59,335 bases of DNA, from NCBI GenBank assembly GCA_963666945.2, contig CAXXRT010000042.1, positions 1 through 59,335 on the forward strand, written 5' to 3'. This DNA is from G963666945 sp963666945. GTDB taxonomy: Bacteria > Bacteroidota > Bacteroidia > Bacteroidales > Marinifilaceae. Shown piece after piece: positions 26,822-35,252 of this stretch. The number at the start of each line of letters is the position of its first letter. Positions within the stretch are counted from its first letter, which is position 1. A program made the position numbers and the translations under genes. The notes under the pieces are model-generated. The model worked only from the letters and a program-made list of their open reading frames with translations, did no database searches and was not told where the DNA came from.

Positions 26822-26840
26822 TTGAAAAAACACCTCATTA

Positions 26841-26872
26841 TTTGTGATATAGAAAATAAATTTTTACATTTG
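26841..26872 (+). promoter_or_regulatory. Promoter of the tuf-rpoC block
   Basis: TTTG at 26841-26844, a 20-base spacer and TACATTTG at 26865-26872 form a perfect Bacteroidota promoter, giving a leader of about 150 nt before tuf. Confidence 0.85.
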
Positions 26873-27031
26873 CGAACCATTTTTGGGTGAAATTTGTGCC
26901 TGGGAATGGTTTTTGTTGATAGCCAATGAATTATAGTGAGGGTAGTGAAAATAAATCTCGTTTATTAAATTGGTTTGAAACAGAGGAAAGTTGAAAAAAT
27001 TGGATTTGTTTAACAAAATAATGTTAGAGTT

Positions 27032-28219
27032 ATGGCTAAAGAACATTTTGATAGATCGAAACCACACGTAAATATCGGTACTATCGGTCACGTTGACCAC
27101 GGTAAGACTACTTTGACTGCTGCAATCACTAAAGTATTGGCAGAAAAAGGTCTTTCAGAAGTTAAAAGTTTTGATCAGATTGATAATGCTCCAGAGGAGA
27201 AGGAAAGAGGTATTACTATTAATACTGCACACGTTGAGTATCAGACTGCAAATCGTCACTATGCGCACGTTGACTGTCCAGGTCACGCCGACTACGTGAA
27301 GAACATGGTAACTGGTGCTGCTCAGATGGATGGTGCTATCCTTGTTTGTGCTGCTACTGATGGTCCTATGCCTCAGACTCGTGAGCACATTCTACTTGCA
27401 CGTCAGGTAAACGTACCTAAAATGGTAGTTTTCTTGAACAAAGTGGATATGGTAGATGATCCTGAAATGCTTGAGCTTGTTGAAATGGAGCTTCGTGAGC
27501 TTCTTGATTTCTATGAGTTTGACGGTGATAATACTCCTATTATCCTTGGTTCTGCACTAGGTGCTCTTAACGGAGAGCCAGAGTGGGTTGATAAGGTAAT
27601 GGAACTTATGGATGCTGTTGACACATGGATTCCACTTCCTCCACGTGATGTGGATAAACCATTCTTGATGCCTGTTGAGGACGTATTCTCTATTACAGGT
27701 CGTGGTACTGTTGCTACAGGTCGTATCGAAACTGGTATTGTAAAAACTGGTGAAGAAGTACAGATCATTGGTCTTGGTGCTGAAGGAATGAAATCAGTAG
27801 TTACAGGAGTTGAGATGTTCCGTAAGATTCTTGACGAAGGACAGGCTGGAGATAACGTAGGTCTTCTTCTTAGAGGTATTGACAAGAATGATATCAAAAG
27901 AGGTATGGTTATTTGTCATCCTAAGACAGTTACTCCTCACACTAAAGTTAAGGCTGAGGTATATATCTTGAAAAAAGAAGAAGGTGGACGTCACACTCCA
28001 TTCCATAATAAATACCGTCCACAGTTCTATATCCGTACGCTAGACGTAACTGGTGAGATTACTTTACCAGAAGGAGTAGAAATGGTAATGCCTGGTGATA
28101 ACTTGACAATTAACGTTGAGTTGATTACTCCAGTAGCATGTAGTGTAGGTCTACGTTTCGCTATCCGTGAAGGTGGTAGAACAGTAGGTGCTGGTCAGAT
28201 TACAGAGATTGTTGAATAA
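27032..28219 (+). CDS. tuf: Translation elongation factor Tu
   Basis: A 395-residue GTPase carrying aminoacyl-tRNA to the ribosome. P-loop G-H-V-D-H-G-K-T-T (about 19-27), switch D-C-P-G-H (about 81-85) and N-K-V-D specificity motif (about 136-139) are intact. Length is standard. Its codons are biased to a few favourites, unlike the neighbouring low-expression genes. It begins the tuf, tRNA-Trp, secE, nusG ribosomal/RNA polymerase block. Confidence 0.99.
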   Translation: MAKEHFDRSKPHVNIGTIGHVDHGKTTLTAAITKVLAEKGLSEVKSFDQIDNAPEEKERGITINTAHVEYQTANRHYAHVDCPGHADYVKNMVTGAAQMDGAILVCAATDGPMPQTREHILLARQVNVPKMVVFLNKVDMVDDPEMLELVEMELRELLDFYEFDGDNTPIILGSALGALNGEPEWVDKVMELMDAVDTWIPLPPRDVDKPFLMPVEDVFSITGRGTVATGRIETGIVKTGEEVQIIGLGAEGMKSVVTGVEMFRKILDEGQAGDNVGLLLRGIDKNDIKRGMVICHPKTVTPHTKVKAEVYILKKEEGGRHTPFHNKYRPQFYIRTLDVTGEITLPEGVEMVMPGDNLTINVELITPVACSVGLRFAIREGGRTVGAGQITEIVE

Positions 28220-28266
28220 TTTGACAATATTTCCGGTTGGTTCGTGATAAGCGAATCAACCTATTT

Positions 28267-28339
28267 ACGGGTGTAGCTCAGTTGGTAGAGCACTGGTCTC
28301 CAAAACCAGGTGTCGGGAGTTCGAGTCTCTCCTCCCGTG
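28267..28339 (+). tRNA. tRNA-Trp (CCA)
   Basis: A 73-nt tRNA with anticodon loop TCTCCAAAA in stem CTGGT/ACCAG (anticodon CCA), D-arm TAGCTCAGTTGGTAGAGC and T-loop TTCGAGT. The acceptor stem ACGGGTG/CTCCCGT has one T-T mismatch at pair 6-67. CCA is not encoded. It lies between tuf and secE, its classical place in Bacteroidota. Confidence 0.96.
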
Positions 28340-28359
28340 CAAAGAATGAGGAAAATATT

Positions 28360-28551
28360 ATGAGAATAAAAAATTATTTGAAAGAAGTATATAAAGAGCT
28401 GGTTGAGAAAGTTTCCTGGCCAAGCTGGTCTGAATTACAAAGTAGTGCTGCAGTTGTAATGGTAGCTTCCGCTATTATAGCTATGTCAATATTTGTGATG
28501 GACTACGGATTCAGACATCTGATGGACTTTGTATATGGATTGTTTTATTAA
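28360..28551 (+). CDS. secE: Preprotein translocase subunit SecE
   Basis: A 63-residue membrane protein stabilising SecY. It starts at ATG 28360, right after the tRNA. The conserved amphipathic helix K-E-V-Y-K-E-L-V-E-K-V-S-W-P-S-W and one transmembrane helix (about 30-50) are clear. The single-helix form is usual outside enterobacteria. Confidence 0.95.
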   Translation: MRIKNYLKEVYKELVEKVSWPSWSELQSSAAVVMVASAIIAMSIFVMDYGFRHLMDFVYGLFY

Positions 28552-28569
28552 TCTCTGGAGGTAATAAAT

Positions 28570-29119
28570 ATGGCTGATATCGAAAAAAAATGGTATGTTC
28601 TTAGGACTATTGGAGGGAAGGAAAAGAAGGTAAAAGAATATATTGAAAGCGAAATCGCTAGTTTAGGACTTCAGGATTATGTATCTCAAGTCTTGATACC
28701 TACTGAAAAGGTTTATCAAATTAGGAATGGAAAAAAGATCAGTACTGAAAGGAATTTTTTTCCCGGATATGTAATGATTGAAGCTGCTTTGGTAGGAGAA
28801 ATTCCCCCACATTCTTCGTGATATAACGAATGTGATTGGCTTCCTGGGGGATACTAAAGGAGGAGATCCGGTTCCTATGCGCCAGGCTGAGGTGAACAGA
28901 ATACTTGGCAAAGTTGATGAACTTGCAGAAAAAGCCGAAGAAATAAGTGTTCCTTATTTTGTAGGAGAATCAGTTAAGGTAACAGATGGACCTTTTAATG
29001 GATTTACCGGTGTGATAGAAGAGGTTAATACAGAGAAGAAAAAGCTTAAAGTAATGGTTAAGATTTTCGGACGTAAGACACCTCTTGAGTTAAGTTTCAT
29101 GCAGGTAGAAAAAGAGTAA
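28570..29119 (+). CDS. nusG: Transcription antitermination factor NusG, one frameshift
   Basis: After correction a 182-residue NusG. The NGN domain shows K-W-Y-V-L-R-T-I-G-G-K-E-K-K-V and R-N-F-F-P-G-Y-V-M-I-E; the C-terminal KOW domain shows V-K-V-T-D-G-P-F-N-G-F-T-G-V-I-E-E-V. The frame breaks at 28804-28808, where five C occur; with four C the text continues as G-E-I-P-H-I-L-R-D-I-T-N-V-I-G-F-L-G, the exact NusG linker. NusG is essential, so an assembly error is the likely cause. It couples RNA polymerase with ribosome and Rho. Confidence 0.95.
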
Positions 29120-29144
29120 CTTTTAAAAGAGAGGAAAAATTATC

Positions 29145-29582
29145 ATGGCAAAAGAAGTTGCTGGATTAATTAAATTACAAATTAAAGGTGGAGCTGCGAA
29201 TCCTTCACCTCCTGTTGGTCCTGCATTAGGTTCTAAGGGAGTTAACATTATGGACTTCTGTAAGCAATTTAATGCTCGTACTCAAGATCAGGCAGGTAAA
29301 GTGATTCCCGTAGTAATTACTGTATATAGTGATAGTTCGTTTGAATTTATCACCAAGACTCCTCCTGTTCCAGTGCAACTAAAAGAAGCTGCGAAAATAA
29401 AATCCGGATCTGCTGAGCCTAACCGTAAAAAGGTTGCTTCAGTGAATTGGGATAGTATTAGGGAGATTGCTGAAGGAAAGATGAAAGACATGAATGCTTT
29501 CGAACTTGAATCGGCAATGAGCATGGTTGCAGGAACTGCTAGAAGTATGGGTATCACCGTAGAAGGTGAAAGACCTTTTTAA
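29145..29582 (+). CDS. rplK: 50S ribosomal protein L11
   Basis: A 145-residue protein with G-L-I-K-L-Q-I-K-G-G-A-A-N-P-S-P-P-V-G-P and the C-terminal rRNA-binding domain ending in G-T-A-R-S-M-G-I-T-V. It binds the GTPase-associated centre of 23S rRNA. It lies 25 bases after nusG. Confidence 0.98.
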   Translation: MAKEVAGLIKLQIKGGAANPSPPVGPALGSKGVNIMDFCKQFNARTQDQAGKVIPVVITVYSDSSFEFITKTPPVPVQLKEAAKIKSGSAEPNRKKVASVNWDSIREIAEGKMKDMNAFELESAMSMVAGTARSMGITVEGERPF

Positions 29583-29608
29583 TGAAATTTAAAAGACTTC
29601 AATAAAAA

Positions 29609-30304
29609 ATGGGTAAACTGACAAAAAATCAGAAGTTAGCTTTAGAAAAGATCGAGGAAGGTAAAGTATATACTATCGACGAAGCTGCAGAGCTTGTAAA
29701 GGATATTACTTTCACAAAATTCGATGCGTCAGTTGACATGGATGTTCGTCTTGGTGTAGATCCTCGTAAAGCCAATCAAATGGTGCGTGGTGTTTGTTCA
29801 CTACCACACGGTACAGGAAAAGAAATAAAGGTTTTGGTTCTTTGTACTCCAGATAAGGAGGAAGAGGCAAAACAGGCCGGTGCTGATTTTGTTGGTCTTG
29901 ACGAGTATATCGGAAAAATCAAAGACGGATGGACTGATGTCGATGTGATTATTACTATGCCTTCTGTTATGGGAAAAGTTGGAGCTCTTGGACGTATATT
30001 AGGTCCTAGAGGTTTGATGCCTAACCCTAAAAGCGGTACAGTTACAATGGAAATTGGTAAAGCTGTACAAGAAGTTAAGCAGGGTAAGATCGATTTTAAA
30101 GTGGATAAATTCGGGATTATACATTCATCAATAGGTAAAGTATCTTTTGATCCAGCTAAAATTAAGGATAACGCCAGAGAATTCTTAAGTGTTATCAATA
30201 AGCTAAAACCATCAGCTGCTAAAGGTACTTATATTAAGAGTGTGTATCTGTCAAGCACTATGAGCCCGGGGATTAAAGTTGAACCAAGGACAATCCTTGA
30301 TTAA
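29609..30304 (+). CDS. rplA: 50S ribosomal protein L1
   Basis: A 231-residue protein of the ribosomal stalk at the E site. Signature K-F-D-A-S-V-D-M-D-V-R-L-G-V-D-P-R-K-A and G-R-I-L-G-P-R-G-L-M-P-N-P-K are present. In many bacteria L1 represses its own operon; no leader site can be assigned here. Confidence 0.98.
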   Translation: MGKLTKNQKLALEKIEEGKVYTIDEAAELVKDITFTKFDASVDMDVRLGVDPRKANQMVRGVCSLPHGTGKEIKVLVLCTPDKEEEAKQAGADFVGLDEYIGKIKDGWTDVDVIITMPSVMGKVGALGRILGPRGLMPNPKSGTVTMEIGKAVQEVKQGKIDFKVDKFGIIHSSIGKVSFDPAKIKDNAREFLSVINKLKPSAAKGTYIKSVYLSSTMSPGIKVEPRTILD

Positions 30305-30329
30305 TTGTTAATTTTAAAGACCTTATAGT

Positions 30330-30848
30330 ATGAAAAGGGAATTAAAAAAGAGCATTATAGATAACTTGACGGATCAAATTAACGGTGCAAAGCACTTTTA
30401 TATTACCGATATATCATGCTTAGATGCAGGTGCTACACAGGCTCTAAGAAAAGCTTGTTTTGAGAAACAAGTTAAATTGATCCAGGTAAAAAACACTCTT
30501 CTTAGGGTTGCTTTAGAGCAAGCTGAGGGTGAATATACTGAGTTATCAGAAGTTCTAAAAGAATCGAGCTCAATAATGTTGACTGAGGCAGGAAATGTTC
30601 CAGCAAAAGTTATTAAAGAGTTTCGTAAAGGACACGATAAGCCTATCCTGAAGGCAGCGTATGTAGAAGAATCATTGTATATAGGTGATGATCAATTAGA
30701 AGCACTTTGCAATATTAAATCCCGAGACGAACTTATCGGAGATGTTATTGCTCTTCTTCAGTCACCAATCAAGAATGTTGTTTCTGCTCTTGAATCAGGA
30801 AAGAATACTTTGGCAGGTCTTGTTAAGACATTGTCGGAGAAGGAATAA
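30330..30848 (+). CDS. rplJ: 50S ribosomal protein L10
   Basis: A 172-residue protein that anchors the L7/L12 stalk. Recognised by the start K-S-I-I-D-N-L-T-D-Q-I, the K-N-T-L-L-R-V-A-L segment and the C-terminal helix ending L-A-G-L-V-K-T-L-S-E-K. It lies 25 bases after rplA and 49 bases before rplL. Confidence 0.97.
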   Translation: MKRELKKSIIDNLTDQINGAKHFYITDISCLDAGATQALRKACFEKQVKLIQVKNTLLRVALEQAEGEYTELSEVLKESSSIMLTEAGNVPAKVIKEFRKGHDKPILKAAYVEESLYIGDDQLEALCNIKSRDELIGDVIALLQSPIKNVVSALESGKNTLAGLVKTLSEKE

Positions 30849-30897
30849 TTTGAGTTTAGTTTAGTAAATAAATAAATTTTTTTAAATACATAGAAAA

Positions 30898-31269
30898 ATG
30901 GCAGATATTAAAAAGCTTGCAGAAGAATTAGTTAACTTAACAGTAAAAGAAGTTAATGAATTAGCTGAGATATTGAAAGAAGAGTATGGTATTGAACCTG
31001 CTGCTGCTGCTGTAGCTGTTGCAGCTCCTGCTGCTGCTGAAGGTGGTGCTGCAGAGCAAACTGAATTTGATGTAATTCTTACTTCAGCTGGTGCTTCTAA
31101 ATTAGCAGTTGTTAAACTAGTAAAAGAACTTACAGGTCTTGGACTAAAAGAGGCTAAAGCGGCTGTAGACGCTGCTCCTGCTCCATTGAAAGAAAAAGTT
31201 TCTAAAGAAGAAGCTGAATCTTTAAAAGCTAAATTAGAAGAAGCTGGAGCTGAAGTTGAACTTAAATAA
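30898..31269 (+). CDS. rplL: 50S ribosomal protein L7/L12
   Basis: A 123-residue acidic stalk protein. N-terminal dimer domain (1-35), an Ala-rich hinge (A-A-A-A-V-A-V-A-A-P) and the C-terminal factor-binding domain with K-L-A-V-V-K-L-V-K-E-L-T-G-L-G-L-K-E-A-K. It recruits elongation factors and is present in several copies per ribosome. Confidence 0.98.
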   Translation: MADIKKLAEELVNLTVKEVNELAEILKEEYGIEPAAAAVAVAAPAAAEGGAAEQTEFDVILTSAGASKLAVVKLVKELTGLGLKEAKAAVDAAPAPLKEKVSKEEAESLKAKLEEAGAEVELK

Positions 31270-31305
31270 CAAAATAAGAAACCATTATATGGGTTTTGTA
31301 TGGTT

Positions 31306-31335
31306 TAGAGTTCCCTCGGGGACTCTAGGCCTTTT
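31306..31335 (+). promoter_or_regulatory. Hairpin between rplL and rpoB (attenuator or processing site)
   Basis: TAGAGTTCCC (31306-31315) pairs with GGGGACTCTA (31318-31327) over about nine positions, and is followed by GGCCTTTTG. It resembles a weak terminator and could lower rpoBC relative to stalk-protein synthesis, as the rplL-rpoB attenuator does elsewhere. Confidence 0.6.
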
Positions 31336-31373
31336 GTTGTTATAATTGTTTAGGTTCAATTAATACAAAATAG

Positions 31374-34300
31374 ATGTCTTTAAATAATAACAATACAAGA
31401 ATTAGTTTTGCTTCTATTAAGAATCAGCTTAAATATCCTGATTTCTTAGAAGTGCAATTGAAATCTTTCAAGGACTTTTTTCAACTTGAAACTGTAGCTG
31501 ACAATCGCAAAGAAGAAGGTCTGTTTCAGGTTTTTAAAGAAAATTTCCCAATAACGGATACGAGAAATAATTTTGTTCTTGAGTTTATAGATTATTCAAT
31601 CGACCCACCCCGATATTCTATTGAGGAGTGTGTTGATCAGGGGTTAACTTATAGTGTTCCATTAAAAGCGAAGCTTAAGCTTTACTGTACAGATCCAGAA
31701 CATGAGGATTTTGATACCGTTGTTCAGGATGTATATTTGGGAACAGTACCCTATATGACTCCAAGGGGAACATTTGTTATAAATGGTGCAGAAAGGGTAA
31801 TTGTATCACAGTTACACAGGTCACCAGGTGTTTTCTTCGGACATAGTCTACATGCCAATGGTACTAAATTATATTCGGCTCGTATTATTCCTTTTAAAGG
31901 ATCTTGGATAGAGTTTGCTACAGACATTAATAATGTTATGTATGCTTATATCGATCGAAAGAAGAAGTTACCAGTAACAACATTGTTGAGGGCTATTGGT
32001 TTTGAAACAGACAAAGAGATTCTTGAAATTTTTAATCTTGCAGATGAGATTAAGGTTTCTAAGGCTGGGTTGAAGAAAGTCGTTGGAAGGAAATTAGCTG
32101 CTAGGGTATTAAAGTCGTGGATAGAAGACTTTGTGGATGAAGATACAGGAGAAGTTGTATCTATTGAGCGTAATGAGGTTATTATTGATCGTGAGACGGT
32201 TCTGGAACCTGAACATATTGATGAAATTGTCGATTCGGGTGCAAAAACTATTTTACTCCATAAGGAGAAAGCTAGTTTAGCTGATTTTGCAATTATATAT
32301 AACACATTACATAAGGATCCTTGTAACTCCGAGAAAGAAGCTGTGTTATATATTTACCGTCAGCTTCGTAATTCGGAGCCACCAGACGAGGCTACTGCAC
32401 GTGATGTTATAGATAAATTATTTTTCTCAGAAAAGAGATATGATTTAGGGGAAGTAGGACGTTACCGTCTTAATAAAAAGCTTCTTCTGAATACAGATAA
32501 TGATATAAGGGTACTTACAAAGGAGGATATGATCGAGATCATAAAGCATTTGATTAAATTATTGAATGCTAAAGCTGATGTTGATGATATCGATCACTTG
32601 AGTAACAGAAGGGTGAGGACTGTTGGAGAGCAAATGTTTAACCAGTTTGGTGTTGGATTGGCTCGTATGGCAAGAACTATCCGCGAAAGGATGAATGTAA
32701 GGGATAATGAGGTATTTACCCCTATTGACCTTATTAATTCAAAGACCCTTTCATCTGTAATCAACTCTTTTTTTGGTACCAATGCATTGTCTCAGTTTAT
32801 GGACCAGACCAATCCATTGGCGGAGATTACACATAAACGAAGGATGTCTGCTCTTGGGCCAGGTGGTCTTTCAAGAGAAAGAGCCGGTTTCGAGGTTCGA
32901 GATGTTCACTATACTCACTATGGACGTTTATGTCCTATTGAGACTCCGGAAGGTCCTAATATTGGTCTTATTTCTTCTTTGTGTGTATACGCTAAGATAA
33001 ATAAGTTAGGATTTATTGAGACTCCATACAGGAAGGTTAATAACGGTATTGTTGATCTTACACAGGAAGGGATATCATATTTTTCGGCAGAAGAGGAAGA
33101 AGGTAAGGTTATAGCACAGGCAAGTGCACCAATTAAAGAAGATGGATCGTTTATTAACGCCAGAGCTAAGTCAAGAAAAGATGGGGACTTTCCTTTTGAG
33201 GAGGTTCAAAATCTTGAACTTATTGACGTAGCGCCTAACCAGATTGCTTCAATTGCAGCATCCTTAATTCCTTTCCTTGAGCATGATGATGCCAACCGTG
33301 CATTGATGGGATCGAACATGATGCGTCAGGCAGTTCCAATTATTCAACCACAGGCACCTGTTGTAGGAACCGGTCTTGAATCGTTCCTTGTAAGGGATTC
33401 AAGAACTCAGATTGTAGCAGAGGGAGAAGGAGTTATTGACTATGTTGATGCAGATAAGATAATAGTTAGATATAATAAGACAGAGGAAGAGGCTTTTGTT
33501 AGTTTCAGAGGAGAAACAGAGACATATAATCTTCCAAAGTATAAGAAAACTAACCAGAGTACAACAGTTACTCTACGCCCTATAGTTAAAAAGGGAGATA
33601 TTGTAACCGAAGGTCAGATATTGACAGAGGGTTATTCTTCCAGAGGAGGAGAGTTAGCTCTTGGCCGTAACCTTAAAGTGGCCTTCATGCCATGGAAGGG
33701 TTATAACTACGAGGATGCTATTGTGATCTCGGAAAAGATAGTTAAAGAAGATATCTTTACCTCTGTTCATGTTGATGAATACACATTGGAAGTTCGTGAG
33801 ACAAAGAGGGGAATGGAAGAGCTTACTGCTGATATTCCTAATGTTAGTGAAGAGGCGACTAAGGATTTGGATGAGAACGGAATGATAAGAATAGGAGCCA
33901 GGGTTGAACCGGGTGATATTCTTATTGGTAAGATTACTCCTAAAGGGGAATCGGATCCTTCACCTGAAGAAAAGCTTCTAAGAGCTATTTTTGGAGATAA
34001 GGCAGGAGATGTTAAAGATGCTTCGTTAAAAGCTTCTCCTTCTTTGAGGGGAGTTGTTATTAATAAGAAGTTATTTTCCCGAGCTATAAGAGACAGAAAA
34101 TCCAAGGCTACAGAAAAAACTCTTTTGACAAGACTTGATGAAGAATTTCAGGTTAAGTTTAATCAGCTTAAAGATGAATTGGTTGATAAGCTTTTTATAC
34201 TTGTAAACGGAAAGACTTCACAGGGAGTTAAAGATTATTATAATCAAGAGCTAATTACTAAAGGGACTAAATTTACACTTAAGATGCTTCAGGATATTGA

Positions 34301-35186
34301 TTATCTTGAGGTAAGTGCCGCTAAATGGACTACTGACAAATCCAAGAATGATATGATCAAGGCTTTATTGCATAACTATGTTATGATGTATAAAGAGATT
34401 GAGAGTCAGCTTAAGCGTAAAAAATACAATGTTACAATAGGAGACGAATTGCCAGCAGGTATCATGAAGATGGCTAAAGTTTACATAGCAAAAAAACGTA
34501 AGCTTCAAATCGGAGATAAGATGGCTGGTCGTCACGGTAACAAGGGTATTGTTTCCAGAGTGGTAAGGGCTGAGGATATGCCTTTCCTTGAGGACGGAAC
34601 TCCGGTAGATATATGTCTTAACCCACTTGGTGTACCATCTCGTATGAACCTTGGACAGGTATATGAAACAGTTCTGGGATGGGCAGGAGAAAATTTAGGA
34701 ATTAATTTTGCCACTCCTATTTTTGACGGTGCATCTATTGATGAGATAAACAGTTACACTGATAAGGCAGGTGTTCCACGTTTCGGTACAACATATCTTT
34801 ATGATGGTGGTACAGGAGAAAGATTTGACCAGCCGGCAACAGTAGGAGTTATCTACATGCTTAAACTGGGACATATGGTGGACGATAAAATGCATGCTCG
34901 TTCTATTGGTCCTTACTCACTGATAACTCAGCAGCCACTGGGTGGTAAAGCTCAGTTTGGTGGTCAGCGTTTTGGTGAGATGGAGGTTTGGGCATTAGAG
35001 GCATTCGGTGCTGCTCATATTCTTCAGGAAATTCTTACAGTAAAATCCGATGATGTTGTAGGAAGAGCTAAAACTTATGAATCAATAGTAAAAGGTGAGC
35101 CAATGCCTATGCCTGGGATACCAGAATCTCTTAACGTGTTGTTGCACGAATTAAGGGGATTAGGCTTGAGTATCAACCTTATATAA
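31374..35186 (+). CDS. rpoB: DNA-directed RNA polymerase subunit beta
   Basis: A 1270-residue core subunit. The rifampicin-binding segment (S-Q-F-M-D-Q-T-N-P-L-A-E-I-T-H-K-R-R) occurs near residue 475, the R-D-V-H-Y-T-H-Y-G-R-L-C-P-I-E-T-P-E-G-P motif follows, and the C-terminus ends in L-R-G-L-G-L-S-I-N-L. The frame is intact and the length is usual for Bacteroidota. It is followed after 66 bases by rpoC. Confidence 0.99.
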   Translation: MSLNNNNTRISFASIKNQLKYPDFLEVQLKSFKDFFQLETVADNRKEEGLFQVFKENFPITDTRNNFVLEFIDYSIDPPRYSIEECVDQGLTYSVPLKAKLKLYCTDPEHEDFDTVVQDVYLGTVPYMTPRGTFVINGAERVIVSQLHRSPGVFFGHSLHANGTKLYSARIIPFKGSWIEFATDINNVMYAYIDRKKKLPVTTLLRAIGFETDKEILEIFNLADEIKVSKAGLKKVVGRKLAARVLKSWIEDFVDEDTGEVVSIERNEVIIDRETVLEPEHIDEIVDSGAKTILLHKEKASLADFAIIYNTLHKDPCNSEKEAVLYIYRQLRNSEPPDEATARDVIDKLFFSEKRYDLGEVGRYRLNKKLLLNTDNDIRVLTKEDMIEIIKHLIKLLNAKADVDDIDHLSNRRVRTVGEQMFNQFGVGLARMARTIRERMNVRDNEVFTPIDLINSKTLSSVINSFFGTNALSQFMDQTNPLAEITHKRRMSALGPGGLSRERAGFEVRDVHYTHYGRLCPIETPEGPNIGLISSLCVYAKINKLGFIETPYRKVNNGIVDLTQEGISYFSAEEEEGKVIAQASAPIKEDGSFINARAKSRKDGDFPFEEVQNLELIDVAPNQIASIAASLIPFLEHDDANRALMGSNMMRQAVPIIQPQAPVVGTGLESFLVRDSRTQIVAEGEGVIDYVDADKIIVRYNKTEEEAFVSFRGETETYNLPKYKKTNQSTTVTLRPIVKKGDIVTEGQILTEGYSSRGGELALGRNLKVAFMPWKGYNYEDAIVISEKIVKEDIFTSVHVDEYTLEVRETKRGMEELTADIPNVSEEATKDLDENGMIRIGARVEPGDILIGKITPKGESDPSPEEKLLRAIFGDKAGDVKDASLKASPSLRGVVINKKLFSRAIRDRKSKATEKTLLTRLDEEFQVKFNQLKDELVDKLFILVNGKTSQGVKDYYNQELITKGTKFTLKMLQDIDYLEVSAAKWTTDKSKNDMIKALLHNYVMMYKEIESQLKRKKYNVTIGDELPAGIMKMAKVYIAKKRKLQIGDKMAGRHGNKGIVSRVVRAEDMPFLEDGTPVDICLNPLGVPSRMNLGQVYETVLGWAGENLGINFATPIFDGASIDEINSYTDKAGVPRFGTTYLYDGGTGERFDQPATVGVIYMLKLGHMVDDKMHARSIGPYSLITQQPLGGKAQFGGQRFGEMEVWALEAFGAAHILQEILTVKSDDVVGRAKTYESIVKGEPMPMPGIPESLNVLLHELRGLGLSINLI

Positions 35187-35252
35187 TAAGACATTGAACT
35201 GTGGGGTTTTATCCACAGTTCAAACTTTAGTTAATTAGTAATATTCTATTAT

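Noticed and set aside
27155..27388. Reading frames on the opposite strand of tuf, rpoB and rpoC
   Set aside because: These are shadows of strongly coding genes, without starts, promoters or recognisable protein text.
31306..31335. Full terminator between rplL and rpoB
   Set aside because: The T run is short and interrupted and rpoBC must be expressed, so it is listed as an attenuator-like hairpin.
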